64,000 bases of DNA from an uncultured Eubacteriales bacterium (GTDB lineage: Bacteria; Bacillota; Clostridia; Oscillospirales; CAG-272). This document shows positions 45,282 through 56,873 of the stretch, in pieces. Positions within the stretch are counted from its first letter, which is position 1. The number at the start of each line of letters is the position of its first letter. A program made the translations under genes and the position numbers. The notes under the pieces were generated by a model. The model searched no databases. It was not told where the DNA came from and worked only from the letters and a program-made list of their open reading frames with translations. Where the stretch lies: positions 87,733 to 151,732 of the forward strand of contig CAOKER010000005.1 of the NCBI GenBank assembly GCA_948467545.1. The letters run 5' to 3'.

Positions 45282-45398
45282 ACCAATAAAAGCAAGATGT
45301 CTGCCGCCTCCTTTGCGGCAATCGTGTATCAGGCTTTTTGTGCGGCGGTACAATCCGCCGCTGAATCGACGCATAACGGCGCTCTTGGTTTTATTGGA
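45282..45398 (+). repeat. Inverted repeat enclosing element copy 2
   Basis: CCAATAAAAGCAAGA (45282-45296) pairs with TCTTGGTTTTATTGG (45384-45398) with one mismatch over 15 bases. This closes the whole element as a long stem, or marks terminal inverted repeats of a small transposable element. Confidence 0.7.
45295..45383 (+). repeat. Structured intergenic element, copy 2
   Basis: An 89-base element upstream of lacZ: hairpin TGCCGC / GCGGCA, T run (GCTTTTTG), then a perfect hairpin GCGGCGG-TACAAT-CCGCCGC and the tail GCTGAATCGACGCATAACGG, matching copies at 38215 and 48453. Confidence 0.7.
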
Positions 45399-45419
45399 TG
45401 ACGGACGTTACAGCTGTAA

Positions 45420-48305
<2,886 letters not shown>

Positions 48306-48370
48306 TTCGATTATGACAGCTTATTATTTAATTTTGTTTTGTTTTATACCTTTTTGTTGCAAAATTAATA

Positions 48371-48399
48371 TTGACAAGAAGCGTATGATTAGATATACT
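48371..48399 (+). promoter_or_regulatory. Promoter upstream of element copy 3 and the HD gene
   Basis: TTGACA (48371-48376), 17 bases, TATACT (48394-48399). It places element copy 3 inside the transcribed leader of the HD-domain gene. Confidence 0.8.
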
Positions 48400-48452
48400 A
48401 TATAAGTATAATTAATTTACGGTATTTGTCTCTAAATTTATTTTTAAAAGTG

Positions 48453-48540
48453 GGATGTTAACGTCTGTACTCTGTACATCGGATTTTACAAGCTTTTTGT
48501 GACGGTACAATCCGACGCTGAATCGCCTTATGACGGAGAT
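48453..48540 (+). repeat. Structured intergenic element, copy 3
   Basis: An 88-base element: GGATG start, hairpin TGTAC-TCT-GTACA, T run (GCTTTTTG), hairpin arms around the loop TACAAT, and the tail GCTGAATCGCCTTATGACGGAGAT. The downstream half differs from copy 1 at few positions. Confidence 0.7.
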
Positions 48541-48587
48541 ATGATCTTTATAAACTTTATAGAAAAGATAAAAAAGGAGATTTTCCA

Positions 48588-49160
48588 ATGAATGCTGTTA
48601 TTTCGCGTGATGAAGCATGGAAACTTCTTACCGAACATAACAAAGAACATTTTCATTTAAAGCATGCGGTTACAGTGTAAGGCGTAATGCGGTATTATGC
48701 AAATGAACTTGGCTTTGCAGATGAAATTGATCTTTGGGGAATTGTAGGACTGCTTCATGATCTTGATTTTGAGCAGTTTCCGGATAAGCACTGTATACAG
48801 GAACAGGTGATACTGCGTGATCGGGGTGTTGATGAGCGAATTGTGCATGATGTTGCGAGTCACGGTTATATGTTGACGGTTGATATAAAGCCTGAGCATC
48901 AGATGGAAAAAGTGCTGTATGCGGTTGATGAACTGACCGGATTAATAGGTGCGGTCGCGATAATGAGGCCTTCCGGAAGTGTTTCGGATCTTGGTTTGAA
49001 ATCAGTAAAGAAGAAATATAAGACGTCAAATTTTGCAGCCGGATGCTCCAGAGAGGTAATTGAGCGAGGAGCCGAGATGCTTGGCTGGACGCTTGACGAA
49101 TTGATTGAGAAAACAATTTTGGCAATGAGAAGCTGTGAGAGTATTTACGAAAGTGTATGA
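48588..49160 (+). pseudogene. HD-domain hydrolase gene interrupted by one in-frame TAA
   Basis: The ATG at 48588 has GGAG eight bases upstream and opens MNAVISRDEAWKLLTEHNKE, running to HLKHAVTV. There a TAA (48678-48680) interrupts the frame, which then continues without another stop as GVMRYYANELG...GLLHDLDFEQFPDKHC to 49160. Homologues read LTVEGVMR, so a single G-to-T change (GAA to TAA) explains the stop. The complete protein would be 190 residues, with the first metal His in the N-terminal piece and the HD pair in the second. The downstream piece has its own ATG at 48687, seven bases after the stop codon start region with AAGG just before it, so reinitiation is possible. It is intact otherwise, which suggests a recent mutation or a sequence error. 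Confidence 0.8.
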
Positions 49161-49216
49161 ATTTAGTATTCTGAATATATCTTACCGCTTTATGCCGGGA
49201 AATGGGGATTGAGTGT

Positions 49217-50092
49217 ATGGAAAACAAAAGATTTGAATTAAATAAAAATCTCGCGCAAATGCTTAAGGGCGGTGTTATTATGGATGTTACGACACCGGAA
49301 CAGGCAAAAATTGCAGAGGCGGCAGGCGCTTGCGCCGTTATGGCTCTTGAGCGTATTCCGGCGGATATACGTGCAGCGGGAGGAGTTTCACGTATGAGCG
49401 ATCCTAAAATGATTAAAGGAATTCAAAATGCTGTGTCTATTCCTGTCATGGCAAAATGCCGTATCGGTCATTTTGCGGAGGCTCAGATTCTTCAGGCGAT
49501 TGAAATAGATTATATAGATGAAAGCGAAGTGCTTTCTCCCGCTGATGATAAGTATCATATAGATAAAACGGCATTTGACGTTCCGTTTGTGTGCGGTGCA
49601 AAAGATTTGGGCGAGGCTCTTAGGAGAATAAACGAGGGCGCGGCTATGATACGTACAAAAGGGGAACCCGGCACCGGAGACGTTGTACAGGCGGTCCGTC
49701 ACATGCGTATGATGCAGTCGGAAATCCGCCGCATAGGATCAATGTCCGAGGATGAACTCTTTGACGCCGCAAAGCAGCTTCAGGTACCTTACGATTTAGT
49801 CCTGTATGTACATGAAAACAAGAAGCTTCCTGTAGTTAATTTTGCCGCAGGCGGAGTAGCGACACCTGCCGATGCCGCCTTAATGATGCAGCTTGGAGCT
49901 GAAGGCGTTTTTGTCGGATCAGGAATTTTCAAGTCGGGAAATCCCGAAAAACGTGCAGCGGCAATCGTTAAAGCAGTTACAAACTATACCGATGCGAAAA
50001 TGCTTGCAGAGCTGTCAGAGGATTTGGGCGAAGCGATGGTCGGAATCAATGAGCAGGAAATTGAGCTTCTTATGGCGGAAAGAGGCAAATAG
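49217..50092 (+). CDS. pdxS: Pyridoxal 5'-phosphate synthase lyase subunit PdxS
   Basis: A 291-residue TIM-barrel enzyme that builds PLP from ribose 5-phosphate, glyceraldehyde 3-phosphate and ammonia delivered by PdxT. Strongly conserved blocks are [48 protein letters not shown] with the catalytic Lys, and [10 protein letters not shown]. The ATG at 49217 follows GGGGATTGAGTGT; an in-frame ATG at 49202 would add five residues. It is followed three bases later by pdxT. Confidence 0.97.
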   Translation: MENKRFELNKNLAQMLKGGVIMDVTTPEQAKIAEAAGACAVMALERIPADIRAAGGVSRMSDPKMIKGIQNAVSIPVMAKCRIGHFAEAQILQAIEIDYIDESEVLSPADDKYHIDKTAFDVPFVCGAKDLGEALRRINEGAAMIRTKGEPGTGDVVQAVRHMRMMQSEIRRIGSMSEDELFDAAKQLQVPYDLVLYVHENKKLPVVNFAAGGVATPADAALMMQLGAEGVFVGSGIFKSGNPEKRAAAIVKAVTNYTDAKMLAELSEDLGEAMVGINEQEIELLMAERGK

Positions 50093-50095
50093 AAA

Positions 50096-50668
50096 ATGCG
50101 TATCGGCGTACTTGCCCTGCAAGGGGCATTCATTGAGCATGAAAAAATGCTGTCCGCTCTGGGAGCGGAGGCTTTTGAAATCAGGCAGAAAAAAGATCTT
50201 GATAAAAGCTTTGACGGATTGATAATTCCGGGCGGAGAAAGTACCGTTCAGGGAAAGCTGATGCGCGAGCTTGATCTTTTTGAAACAATACAGAATAAAA
50301 TAAAAGCAGGTTTTCCCGTATTCGGTACTTGTGCCGGACTGCTGCTTCTTGCAAAGGAAATTGAAAACGACGATCGCAGACATCTTGCCACAATGGATAT
50401 CAAGGCAGTCCGAAACGCTTACGGAAGACAGCTTGGAAGTTTTGATACGGCCTCGGAATTTAAGGGTATCGGTGTTATTCCCATGACTTTTATCCGTGCA
50501 CCTTATATTGACGATGTTGTATCCGATTCCGAAGCCCTTGCGTATGTCGGCGGTAAAATTGTTGCAGCCAGACAGAAAAAACAGCTTGTTACTGCTTTTC
50601 ACCCGGAGCTTACGGATGATTTGCGCGTACATGAATATTTTATAGCTATAGCGCAGGGAAAAATATGA
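50096..50668 (+). CDS. pdxT: Pyridoxal 5'-phosphate synthase glutaminase subunit PdxT
   Basis: A 190-residue class I glutaminase feeding ammonia to PdxS. GALQGAFIEHE is at the N-terminus, PGGESTVQGKLM forms the oxyanion region, the nucleophile Cys is in FGTCAGLLLLA, and the His-x-Glu pair is in FHPELTDD. It is directly coupled to pdxS, and a hairpin follows. Confidence 0.97.
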   Translation: MRIGVLALQGAFIEHEKMLSALGAEAFEIRQKKDLDKSFDGLIIPGGESTVQGKLMRELDLFETIQNKIKAGFPVFGTCAGLLLLAKEIENDDRRHLATMDIKAVRNAYGRQLGSFDTASEFKGIGVIPMTFIRAPYIDDVVSDSEALAYVGGKIVAARQKKQLVTAFHPELTDDLRVHEYFIAIAQGKI

Positions 50669-50760
50669 GATAATCATCAATACTTTGTCAATAGATTTCA
50701 GAATATTTCTATCTTACTATATTGATCTCATATATGTTTTATTGAATATTTTCTTGTGTG

Positions 50761-50800
50761 ATTCCCTTACGGCGGGTATTCCGCAGTAAGGGAATATTTA
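50761..50800 (+). terminator. Hairpin after pdxST
   Basis: ATTCCCTTAC / GTAAGGGAAT (50761-50770 with 50786-50795) encloses GCGG / CCGC. The following T run is weak (ATTTATTG). Confidence 0.6.
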
Positions 50801-50871
50801 TTGAAGCTCAGTTACTTATTATATTTTAAGGAGCTTGTTATTTATCGGATTCAGTATTTTGGAGGGTTTTT

Positions 50872-51657
50872 ATGCAAAGTCAATTTTCGAGAACCGAACT
50901 TATTTACGGCAAAGAAGCAATGGATATATTGAAAAATTCCAGAATTGCCGTTTTTGGCGTGGGCGGAGTAGGAGGTTATGCAGTAGAGGCTTTGGCTCGC
51001 AGCGGTATCGGTGCTATAGATTTAATTGATGATGATAAATTCTGTGTTTCCAATATAAATCGTCAGATATATGCAACATTCAAAACAATCGGCAGATATA
51101 AGGTTGATGTTGCCGCTGAGCATATAAAGGAAGTAAATCCGGACGTAATTGTCCGCACACATAAGGTTTTTTATACCGCTGAAACTGCGTCGAGATTTGA
51201 TTTTACGCAGTTTGACTATATAATAGACGCCATTGATACCGTTGCGGGAAAACTTGCATTAGTCGAGAATGCAGCATTTACAAAAACACCGATTATCAGC
51301 TCCATGGGCGCCGGAAATAAGGTTGATCCGACTGCCTTTCAGGTTGCGGATATTTATAGAACATCCGTGTGTCCATTGGCAAAGGTTATGCGAACAGAGC
51401 TTAGAAAAAGAGGTATTAAGAAGCTTAAAGTGGTTTATTCCAAAGAATTGCCCGTAATTAATCTTGGGCAGTCGGATGATGCCGAAGACAACTGCCAAAC
51501 GGAATGTATTTCGGGAACAGAAGATTCAGCAAGCCATATAAATCGCAGACAAATACCGGGCAGCAACGCTTTTGTTCCTTCTGTTGTCGGACTCATAATC
51601 GCCGGGGAGGTTGTAAAGGATCTTACAGGCAATAAGGGCAGGGGAATTGGAGCATAA
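50872..51657 (+). CDS. tcdA: tRNA threonylcarbamoyladenosine dehydratase TcdA
   Basis: A 261-residue E1/ThiF-like ATP enzyme that cyclises the t6A37 modification of ANN-decoding tRNAs. The N-terminal FSRTELIYG is followed by the nucleotide loop FGVGGVGGYAVEALARSGIG, DDDKFCVSNINRQ, IDAIDTVAGK and SSMGAGNKVDPT, all typical of the TcdA branch rather than ThiF or MoeB. GGAGG is six bases before the ATG. It is the last gene of ordinary composition before the polysaccharide locus. Confidence 0.92.
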   Translation: MQSQFSRTELIYGKEAMDILKNSRIAVFGVGGVGGYAVEALARSGIGAIDLIDDDKFCVSNINRQIYATFKTIGRYKVDVAAEHIKEVNPDVIVRTHKVFYTAETASRFDFTQFDYIIDAIDTVAGKLALVENAAFTKTPIISSMGAGNKVDPTAFQVADIYRTSVCPLAKVMRTELRKRGIKKLKVVYSKELPVINLGQSDDAEDNCQTECISGTEDSASHINRRQIPGSNAFVPSVVGLIIAGEVVKDLTGNKGRGIGA

Positions 51658-51719
51658 AATTCTTAAAAATCACAAATAAAAATACTATTATTAAAAATAT
51701 GTCAAATACCTTTGATAAC

Positions 51720-51748
51720 TTGACAAATAATCATCTTTGTGATAAAAT
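51720..51748 (+). promoter_or_regulatory. Promoter of the surface-polysaccharide locus
   Basis: TTGACA (51720-51725), 17 bases, TAAAAT (51743-51748), 60 bases before the first gene. The next genes overlap or nearly touch to 63741, and I see no further promoter of similar quality. Confidence 0.8.
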
Positions 51749-51808
51749 CATACACAATGTTTATATAGTCAAAATGCAGTTTTTATAAATAATTTTTAGG
51801 AGTAGTCT

Positions 51809-53011
51809 ATGGAAATTTCCTTTTCTCCACCGGATATATCTGAACTTGAAATTAAAGAGATTGTTGAAGCCCTTAAATCTGGATGGATTACTACTGGACC
51901 GAAAACAAAATCTTTTGAAAAGAGAATCGCTGATTTTTGTAGTGTAAAAAAAGCTGTATGTTTAAATTCACAAACAGCTTGTGCTGAGATTGCATTGAGA
52001 TTGTTGGGGATAGGTGAAGCTGATGAAGTTATAGTCCCTGCATATACATATACAGCCTCTGCTTCGGTAATTTATCATGTAGGCGCCAAAATTAGATTTG
52101 TAGATATCCAAAAAGATTCCTTAGAGATGGATTATGATACTTTGGAATCTGTTATAAATGAAAAGACAAAAGTTATTATTCCTGTTGATTTGGCAGGAAT
52201 ACCTTGCAATTACGACAGGATTTTTTCTATTGTCGAAAAAAAGAAAAATATTTTTATCCCTTCCAATGATATACAAAGATGTATGGGGCGTATTGCGGTA
52301 TGTGCCGACGCGGCACATGCTTTTGGTGCTTCGCGCTGTGGAAAGATGGTTGGTTCAATTGCTGATTTTACATCGTTTAGTTTTCATGCTGTTAAGAATT
52401 TGACTACAGCGGAAGGCGGCGCATTAACTTGGAGAAGTATTCCTGGAATTGATGATGAAGAATTATACAAAAAAGCGCAGCTCTATAGTTTGCATGGTCA
52501 ATCTAAAGACGCTCTTTCCAAGACACAGATGTGTGCATGGGAGTATGATATTATAGGGCCTTGGTATAAATGTAATATGACAGATGTGGCAGCGGGTATG
52601 GGATTGGCACAGATGGAACGTTACGATAAAATCTTGAGCAGAAGAAAAGAAATTATATACAAATACGATCATGCATTTAAGCCGTTAGGAATTGAGGTAC
52701 TTAGTCATTACACAGACAAATATTCTTCTTCCGGACATTTATATATAACCAGAGTTCCGGGAATAGGAATGAATGAGCGTCAGGAAATAATTGAAAGAAT
52801 GGCGGTAGAGGGAATTGCGACAAATGTTCATTATAAACCTCTTCCAATGATGACAGCGTATAAAAATTTAGGTTTTGATATCAAAGATTATCCTAATTCT
52901 TACAATAGATTTGTTAATGAGATTACACTTCCGCTTCATACAAAACTGACAGATGAAGAAGTAGATTATGTAATCGAAAAATATAGTCAAATTGTAAAGG
53001 AGTATGTTTGA
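51809..53011 (+). CDS. DegT/DnrJ/EryC1-type sugar aminotransferase
   Basis: A 400-residue PLP enzyme that places an amino group on a keto sugar nucleotide. The N-terminus has the family's ISELEIKEIVEALKSGWITTGP, the PLP Lys196 is in SFHAVKNLTTAEGG, and DAAHAFGA precedes it. AGGAG lies six bases before the ATG. It opens the polysaccharide operon, next to the initiating transferase. This is the order seen in bacillosamine-type and other 4-amino-sugar loci, so the amino sugar may be the first residue of the repeat; that is inference. A short insert around residues 145-160 (KKKNIFIPSNDIQRCMGR) looks longer than in many homologues. Confidence 0.9.
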   Translation: MEISFSPPDISELEIKEIVEALKSGWITTGPKTKSFEKRIADFCSVKKAVCLNSQTACAEIALRLLGIGEADEVIVPAYTYTASASVIYHVGAKIRFVDIQKDSLEMDYDTLESVINEKTKVIIPVDLAGIPCNYDRIFSIVEKKKNIFIPSNDIQRCMGRIAVCADAAHAFGASRCGKMVGSIADFTSFSFHAVKNLTTAEGGALTWRSIPGIDDEELYKKAQLYSLHGQSKDALSKTQMCAWEYDIIGPWYKCNMTDVAAGMGLAQMERYDKILSRRKEIIYKYDHAFKPLGIEVLSHYTDKYSSSGHLYITRVPGIGMNERQEIIERMAVEGIATNVHYKPLPMMTAYKNLGFDIKDYPNSYNRFVNEITLPLHTKLTDEEVDYVIEKYSQIVKEYV

Positions 53012-53688
53012 TTGCTAACATGTTGAATTATATGTATAAGAATTATTTGAAGCGAATTATAGATTTTATCATTGCCTTAGTTGCAATACCGTTTGTGTTA
53101 ATTATAGTTATTATTATGTATCCGATTATATATTTTAATGACAGAGGGCCTGTATTTTATAATGCTCCGCGGCTTGGAATGAATGGAAAAAAATTTAAAA
53201 TGTTTAAATTCAGGTCTATGTATATTAATTCTCCTGATTTACGTAATTCGGATGGTTCAACATTTAACAGTTCAAATGATCCGAGAGTGACTAAAATAGG
53301 AAAATTTATGAGAAAAACATCTCTTGATGAAATACCTCAATTTTTCAATGTATTGATAGGTCAAATGAGTTTGGTGGGACCTCGTCCAACATTGTCAACC
53401 AAAGAATTTAATGAAATTCCAAACGAAAAACGTAAGAGATATCAGGTTCGTCCTGGCATCACAGGTTATTCACAGGCTTACTATAGAAATTCTATATCTC
53501 AAGATGAAAAGTTTAGGCAGGATAATTATTATGTAGATCATGTTTCGTTTTTGCTTGATGTCAAAATTATTGTTAAAACTATCACTTCGGTTTTAAAACA
53601 TGATAATGTATTTGTTTCAGAGGAGAATAAACCTATCGAAAATAAATCAGAAAAGTTGGAAGCAAATAAAGAAGCAATACATAAATGA
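53008..53688 (+). CDS. Initiating sugar-phosphate transferase (PglC/WcaJ-type)
   Basis: A 226-residue monotopic membrane enzyme that moves a sugar-1-phosphate onto undecaprenyl phosphate. It has one N-terminal hydrophobic segment (about 14-37), then GPVFYNAPRLGMNGKKFKMFKFRSM, TSLDEIPQFFNVLIGQMSLVGPRP and RPGITGYSQAYYRN, the bacterial sugar transferase core. It is the short form without extra N-terminal helices. The TTG start at 53008 overlaps the aminotransferase stop and lies five bases after AAGGAG; an in-frame ATG at 53020 is less well placed. Confidence 0.93.
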   Translation: MIANMLNYMYKNYLKRIIDFIIALVAIPFVLIIVIIMYPIIYFNDRGPVFYNAPRLGMNGKKFKMFKFRSMYINSPDLRNSDGSTFNSSNDPRVTKIGKFMRKTSLDEIPQFFNVLIGQMSLVGPRPTLSTKEFNEIPNEKRKRYQVRPGITGYSQAYYRNSISQDEKFRQDNYYVDHVSFLLDVKIIVKTITSVLKHDNVFVSEENKPIENKSEKLEANKEAIHK

Positions 53689-54884
53689 AAGCAGTGAGTG
53701 GAATGAAGAGACTTTTGATTATCGGTGCGTCGCATCTTCAATTGCCGGCGATTCAAAAAGCTAAAGAAATGGGACTTTATGTTGGCGTAGTAGACTTTAA
53801 TCCGAAAGCGATCGGTATTTCTGTTGCAGACGAGTATTTTAATGTAAGCACGATAGATGAAGAAAGGGTATATCAGGTTGCAAAAGAATTTAGAGCAGAC
53901 GGTATTATGACACTTGCTACGGATATGCCTATGCGGTCTGTAGCTTATGCAGCTAATAAATTGGGTTTAGTAGGAATATCTTATGATACGGCAATTAAAG
54001 CAACGGATAAGGGAGAAATGATAAAAGCCTTTGAGGCAGCTAATGTAGAACATCCGTGGTATTATATACTTTCATCTTCGGATGATATTGAAACTATAGG
54101 AGATAAGATAACTTTTCCCTGTATCAGCAAACCTGTAGATAATGCAGGCAGCCGTGGGGTTATGCTGATTCATTCTCGCGACGAATTATATGAAGCCGTT
54201 AAATATAGCGCTTTAAACGGAAGAAACGGCGGAGTAATTATCGAAGAGTATTTAGAGGGCAGTGAAGTAAGCGCAGAAGTCATGGTTATTGATGGGATTG
54301 TAAACGTTCTTCAGGTGACGGACAAGCTTACTACCGGAGCTCCCCATTTTGTTGAAATGGGGCATAGTCAGCCGAGTCAGCTTGGAAATAAAAATGTTGA
54401 TGCCATTAAGGATTTGGCCGTAAGAGCAGTAAAGGCAGTAAATATTAACAATGGTCCGGCTCATGTAGAAATTATGCTTACAAAAAAAGGACCAAAGATG
54501 ATTGAACTGGGTGCAAGAATGGGTGGTGATTGTATTACTACTCACCTCGTTCCGCTTTCTACTGGTATTGATATGATTAAGGCTACAATTGATATTTGTC
54601 TTGGAAATATTCCAAATATAGAAAAAAAATATAATAAAGGTTCTGCCATTCGATACTTTAGTGAATCTCACGGTGTAATTCAAAAAATTGAAGGAATAGA
54701 AATTGCTAAATCTTGTGATGGTGTTAAACAAATAACTTTAGTTAAAGGAATAGGAGATACGGCTGGGGATATTAACAGTAGTGTTGACCGTATTGGATAT
54801 GTAATTGCACAAGCTGAAAGTGCAGTGAAGGCTGTAAATTGCTGCGAGACGGCAATGAATTTCGTTTCAGTGTTATTGAAATGA
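53685..54884 (+). CDS. ATP-grasp ligase 1 of the polysaccharide locus
   Basis: A 399-residue ATP-grasp enzyme with a PurK/carbamoyl-phosphate-synthase-like pre-grasp domain (LLIIGASHLQLPAIQKAKEMG), the ATP-binding SKPVDNAGSRGV and IIEEYLEGSEVSAEV, and a metal-site MIELGARMGGDC. Such enzymes join a carboxylate to an amine or thiol through an acyl phosphate. Beside a sugar aminotransferase, an amide link between an amino acid and an amino sugar is a reasonable guess. The ATG at 53685 overlaps the previous stop (ATGA); a start at 53703 (MKRLLIIG) is also possible. It is a tandem relative of the next gene but clearly diverged. Confidence 0.88.
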   Translation: MKAVSGMKRLLIIGASHLQLPAIQKAKEMGLYVGVVDFNPKAIGISVADEYFNVSTIDEERVYQVAKEFRADGIMTLATDMPMRSVAYAANKLGLVGISYDTAIKATDKGEMIKAFEAANVEHPWYYILSSSDDIETIGDKITFPCISKPVDNAGSRGVMLIHSRDELYEAVKYSALNGRNGGVIIEEYLEGSEVSAEVMVIDGIVNVLQVTDKLTTGAPHFVEMGHSQPSQLGNKNVDAIKDLAVRAVKAVNINNGPAHVEIMLTKKGPKMIELGARMGGDCITTHLVPLSTGIDMIKATIDICLGNIPNIEKKYNKGSAIRYFSESHGVIQKIEGIEIAKSCDGVKQITLVKGIGDTAGDINSSVDRIGYVIAQAESAVKAVNCCETAMNFVSVLLK

Positions 54885-54901
54885 TTGGAGAATTTAAAAA
54901 A

Positions 54902-56098
54902 ATGAAAAAGAGACTTTTAATTCTTGGAGCAGGTAGAGGACAGATAGGATTATATAAAGCTGCTAATGAAATGGGAATTACTACGATTGCCGGAACAATG
55001 TCTGAGAATAATCCTCCATGTATTTCAATGGCTGATGAGGTTTGTTATATGAATATTGCCAATCCAGGCGAAGTAAAGGAAAAAGCTGAAAAGTTAAATC
55101 TGGATGGTGTGGCGACTTGTTGCTTGGATACCGGTATTGCTGCTTTAGGAAAGACTTGTGATTCTTTAAATTTGGTAGGATTGGATGAAAAAGCGGCTGT
55201 TTTGTGTAATGACAAATCTAAAATGAAAAAAGCTTTTATTGAAAATGGTGTAAATACTGCTAAATATTATGAGATATCTGACGAACAAGAACTTAAGAAT
55301 GCATTAGAAGAAATACATTTGCCAGTTATAATAAAAGCTACAGATTTACAGGGGAGTAGGGGTATTTATATTTCCCGAACTAAGAAATTGGCGTTTGAAG
55401 GTTTTAGTGAGGCGATTTCTCTTTCAAAACGTAGCTATTGCATTGTTGAAGAATATATAGAAGGCGTGGAGTTTGGTGCTCAAGCATTTGTATACAATGG
55501 TGAAGTACTTTTTGTAATGCCCCATGGAGATAATACATATATGAGTCATACTGCCGTTCCAGTTGGGCATTATGTTCCATTGGAGTGCAGTAATGATATA
55601 TATGTTCAGACAGATAATGCTGTTAGAAAAGCGATTAAAGCCGTTGGATTGAATAATTGTGCAGTTAATGTAGATTTAATTTTAAGGGATAACATAGTAT
55701 ATGTGATTGAAATTACCGGCCGTGCGGGGGCTAATTGTCTTCCTGAACTGGTAGAAATCAATTATGATATCGAGTATTATAAGATGATAGCTGCAATGGC
55801 CGTAGGAAATGATCCGCTTGTTTATTGGAATAACCGCAGTGGTATAGAAAAAGCCGGTTTGGCAAAGATGATTATAAGTATGGAAAAGAGTGGTGTCATT
55901 AAAAATATAGCATATAAATATGATGATGACCCAGATGTATTAGATGTTACCTTTTTTAAACAAAAGGGAGATACTATTTGTAAGTTTGTCGATTCTAATG
56001 ATTGCGTTGGACAACTGATAGTTAAGGGGCAAAATATGGACGCTTGTGAAAAGAAAGCACAAGAAGTACTTTCAAAAATTATCATAGAATTGGAATGA
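54902..56098 (+). CDS. ATP-grasp ligase 2 of the polysaccharide locus
   Basis: A 398-residue second ATP-grasp enzyme. It starts MKKRLLILGAGRGQIGLYKAA, with the ATP loop KATDLQGSRGIY, IVEEYIEGVEFGAQA and metal-site VIEITGRAGANC. Its plan parallels the preceding gene but the sequence differs throughout, so the pair may act in succession or on different substrates. The ATG at 54902 has TTGGAG 11 bases upstream; an in-frame ATG at 54881 overlaps the previous stop. Confidence 0.88.
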   Translation: MKKRLLILGAGRGQIGLYKAANEMGITTIAGTMSENNPPCISMADEVCYMNIANPGEVKEKAEKLNLDGVATCCLDTGIAALGKTCDSLNLVGLDEKAAVLCNDKSKMKKAFIENGVNTAKYYEISDEQELKNALEEIHLPVIIKATDLQGSRGIYISRTKKLAFEGFSEAISLSKRSYCIVEEYIEGVEFGAQAFVYNGEVLFVMPHGDNTYMSHTAVPVGHYVPLECSNDIYVQTDNAVRKAIKAVGLNNCAVNVDLILRDNIVYVIEITGRAGANCLPELVEINYDIEYYKMIAAMAVGNDPLVYWNNRSGIEKAGLAKMIISMEKSGVIKNIAYKYDDDPDVLDVTFFKQKGDTICKFVDSNDCVGQLIVKGQNMDACEKKAQEVLSKIIIELE

Positions 56099-56128
56099 GT
56101 TGGATTTATTCTGAGAAAAGAGTGTTTT

Positions 56129-56857
56129 ATGAGTGGTTATATAGATAATACGGCAAGTGTAATGAATACAACAGTAGATGAAACAGCAAAAGTATGGAAG
56201 AATACTTTTGTGAAAAATTCTGTTTTAGGTCCTTTTGTAAATATAGGCGATTTTAGTAGAATTGAGGACTGTAATTTTGATTCTTATGTAAGTATTCAAA
56301 GGAATGCTCTCATTTATTCTTCAAAAATTGGTCGCCATTCATATACCGGTAAAAATTTTACTATGTGGCATACTGATGTAGGAGCATTCTGCTCTATATC
56401 CTGGAATGTTGGAATAGGAGGGGCTAATCATGATTATAAGAAAGTCACTACTCATGCTTTCCTTTATTCCCCATATATGGGTTTTATGGGTGAAAATGAT
56501 AAAGGTTATGACCGCTTTTCGAAACCATGTAAGATAGGAAATGATGTGTGGATTGGCTCTAATGCAACGGTGTGCAGAAATGTAAATATTGGTGATGGAG
56601 CAGTTGTTGGTGCGGGAGCCGTTGTAACACATGATGTCGAACCGTATGCAATTGTTGCGGGGATTCCTGCAAAACCTTTAAAAAAGAGATTTGATGATAA
56701 AATAATTGAGAAATTACTCGAAATACGTTGGTGGGAATTTAGCGATGAAATTATAAGGGATAATTTTAATTTATTTAATTCTGAACCTAACGACGATGTA
56801 TTATATTTTATGCAGGAAATTCGCAATTCAATTATATCTGATAATACTAAAAATTAA
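56129..56857 (+). CDS. Left-handed beta-helix acyltransferase (XAT/CatB-like)
   Basis: A 242-residue hexapeptide-repeat transferase. Early imperfect repeats (NTASVMNTTVDETAKVWKNT, SVLGPFVNIGDFS) are followed by the catalytic-His loop GGANHDYKKVTTH, then IGNDVWIGSNATVCRNVNIGDGAVVGAGAVVTHDV, AGIPAKPLKKRF and the C-terminal RWWEFSDEIIRDN typical of xenobiotic-type acetyltransferases. It probably acetylates a sugar of the repeat unit from acetyl-CoA. Only a weak ribosome site (AAAGAG) precedes the ATG. Confidence 0.9.
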   Translation: MSGYIDNTASVMNTTVDETAKVWKNTFVKNSVLGPFVNIGDFSRIEDCNFDSYVSIQRNALIYSSKIGRHSYTGKNFTMWHTDVGAFCSISWNVGIGGANHDYKKVTTHAFLYSPYMGFMGENDKGYDRFSKPCKIGNDVWIGSNATVCRNVNIGDGAVVGAGAVVTHDVEPYAIVAGIPAKPLKKRFDDKIIEKLLEIRWWEFSDEIIRDNFNLFNSEPNDDVLYFMQEIRNSIISDNTKN

Positions 56858-56873
56858 AGGGAGAACGGGATTT

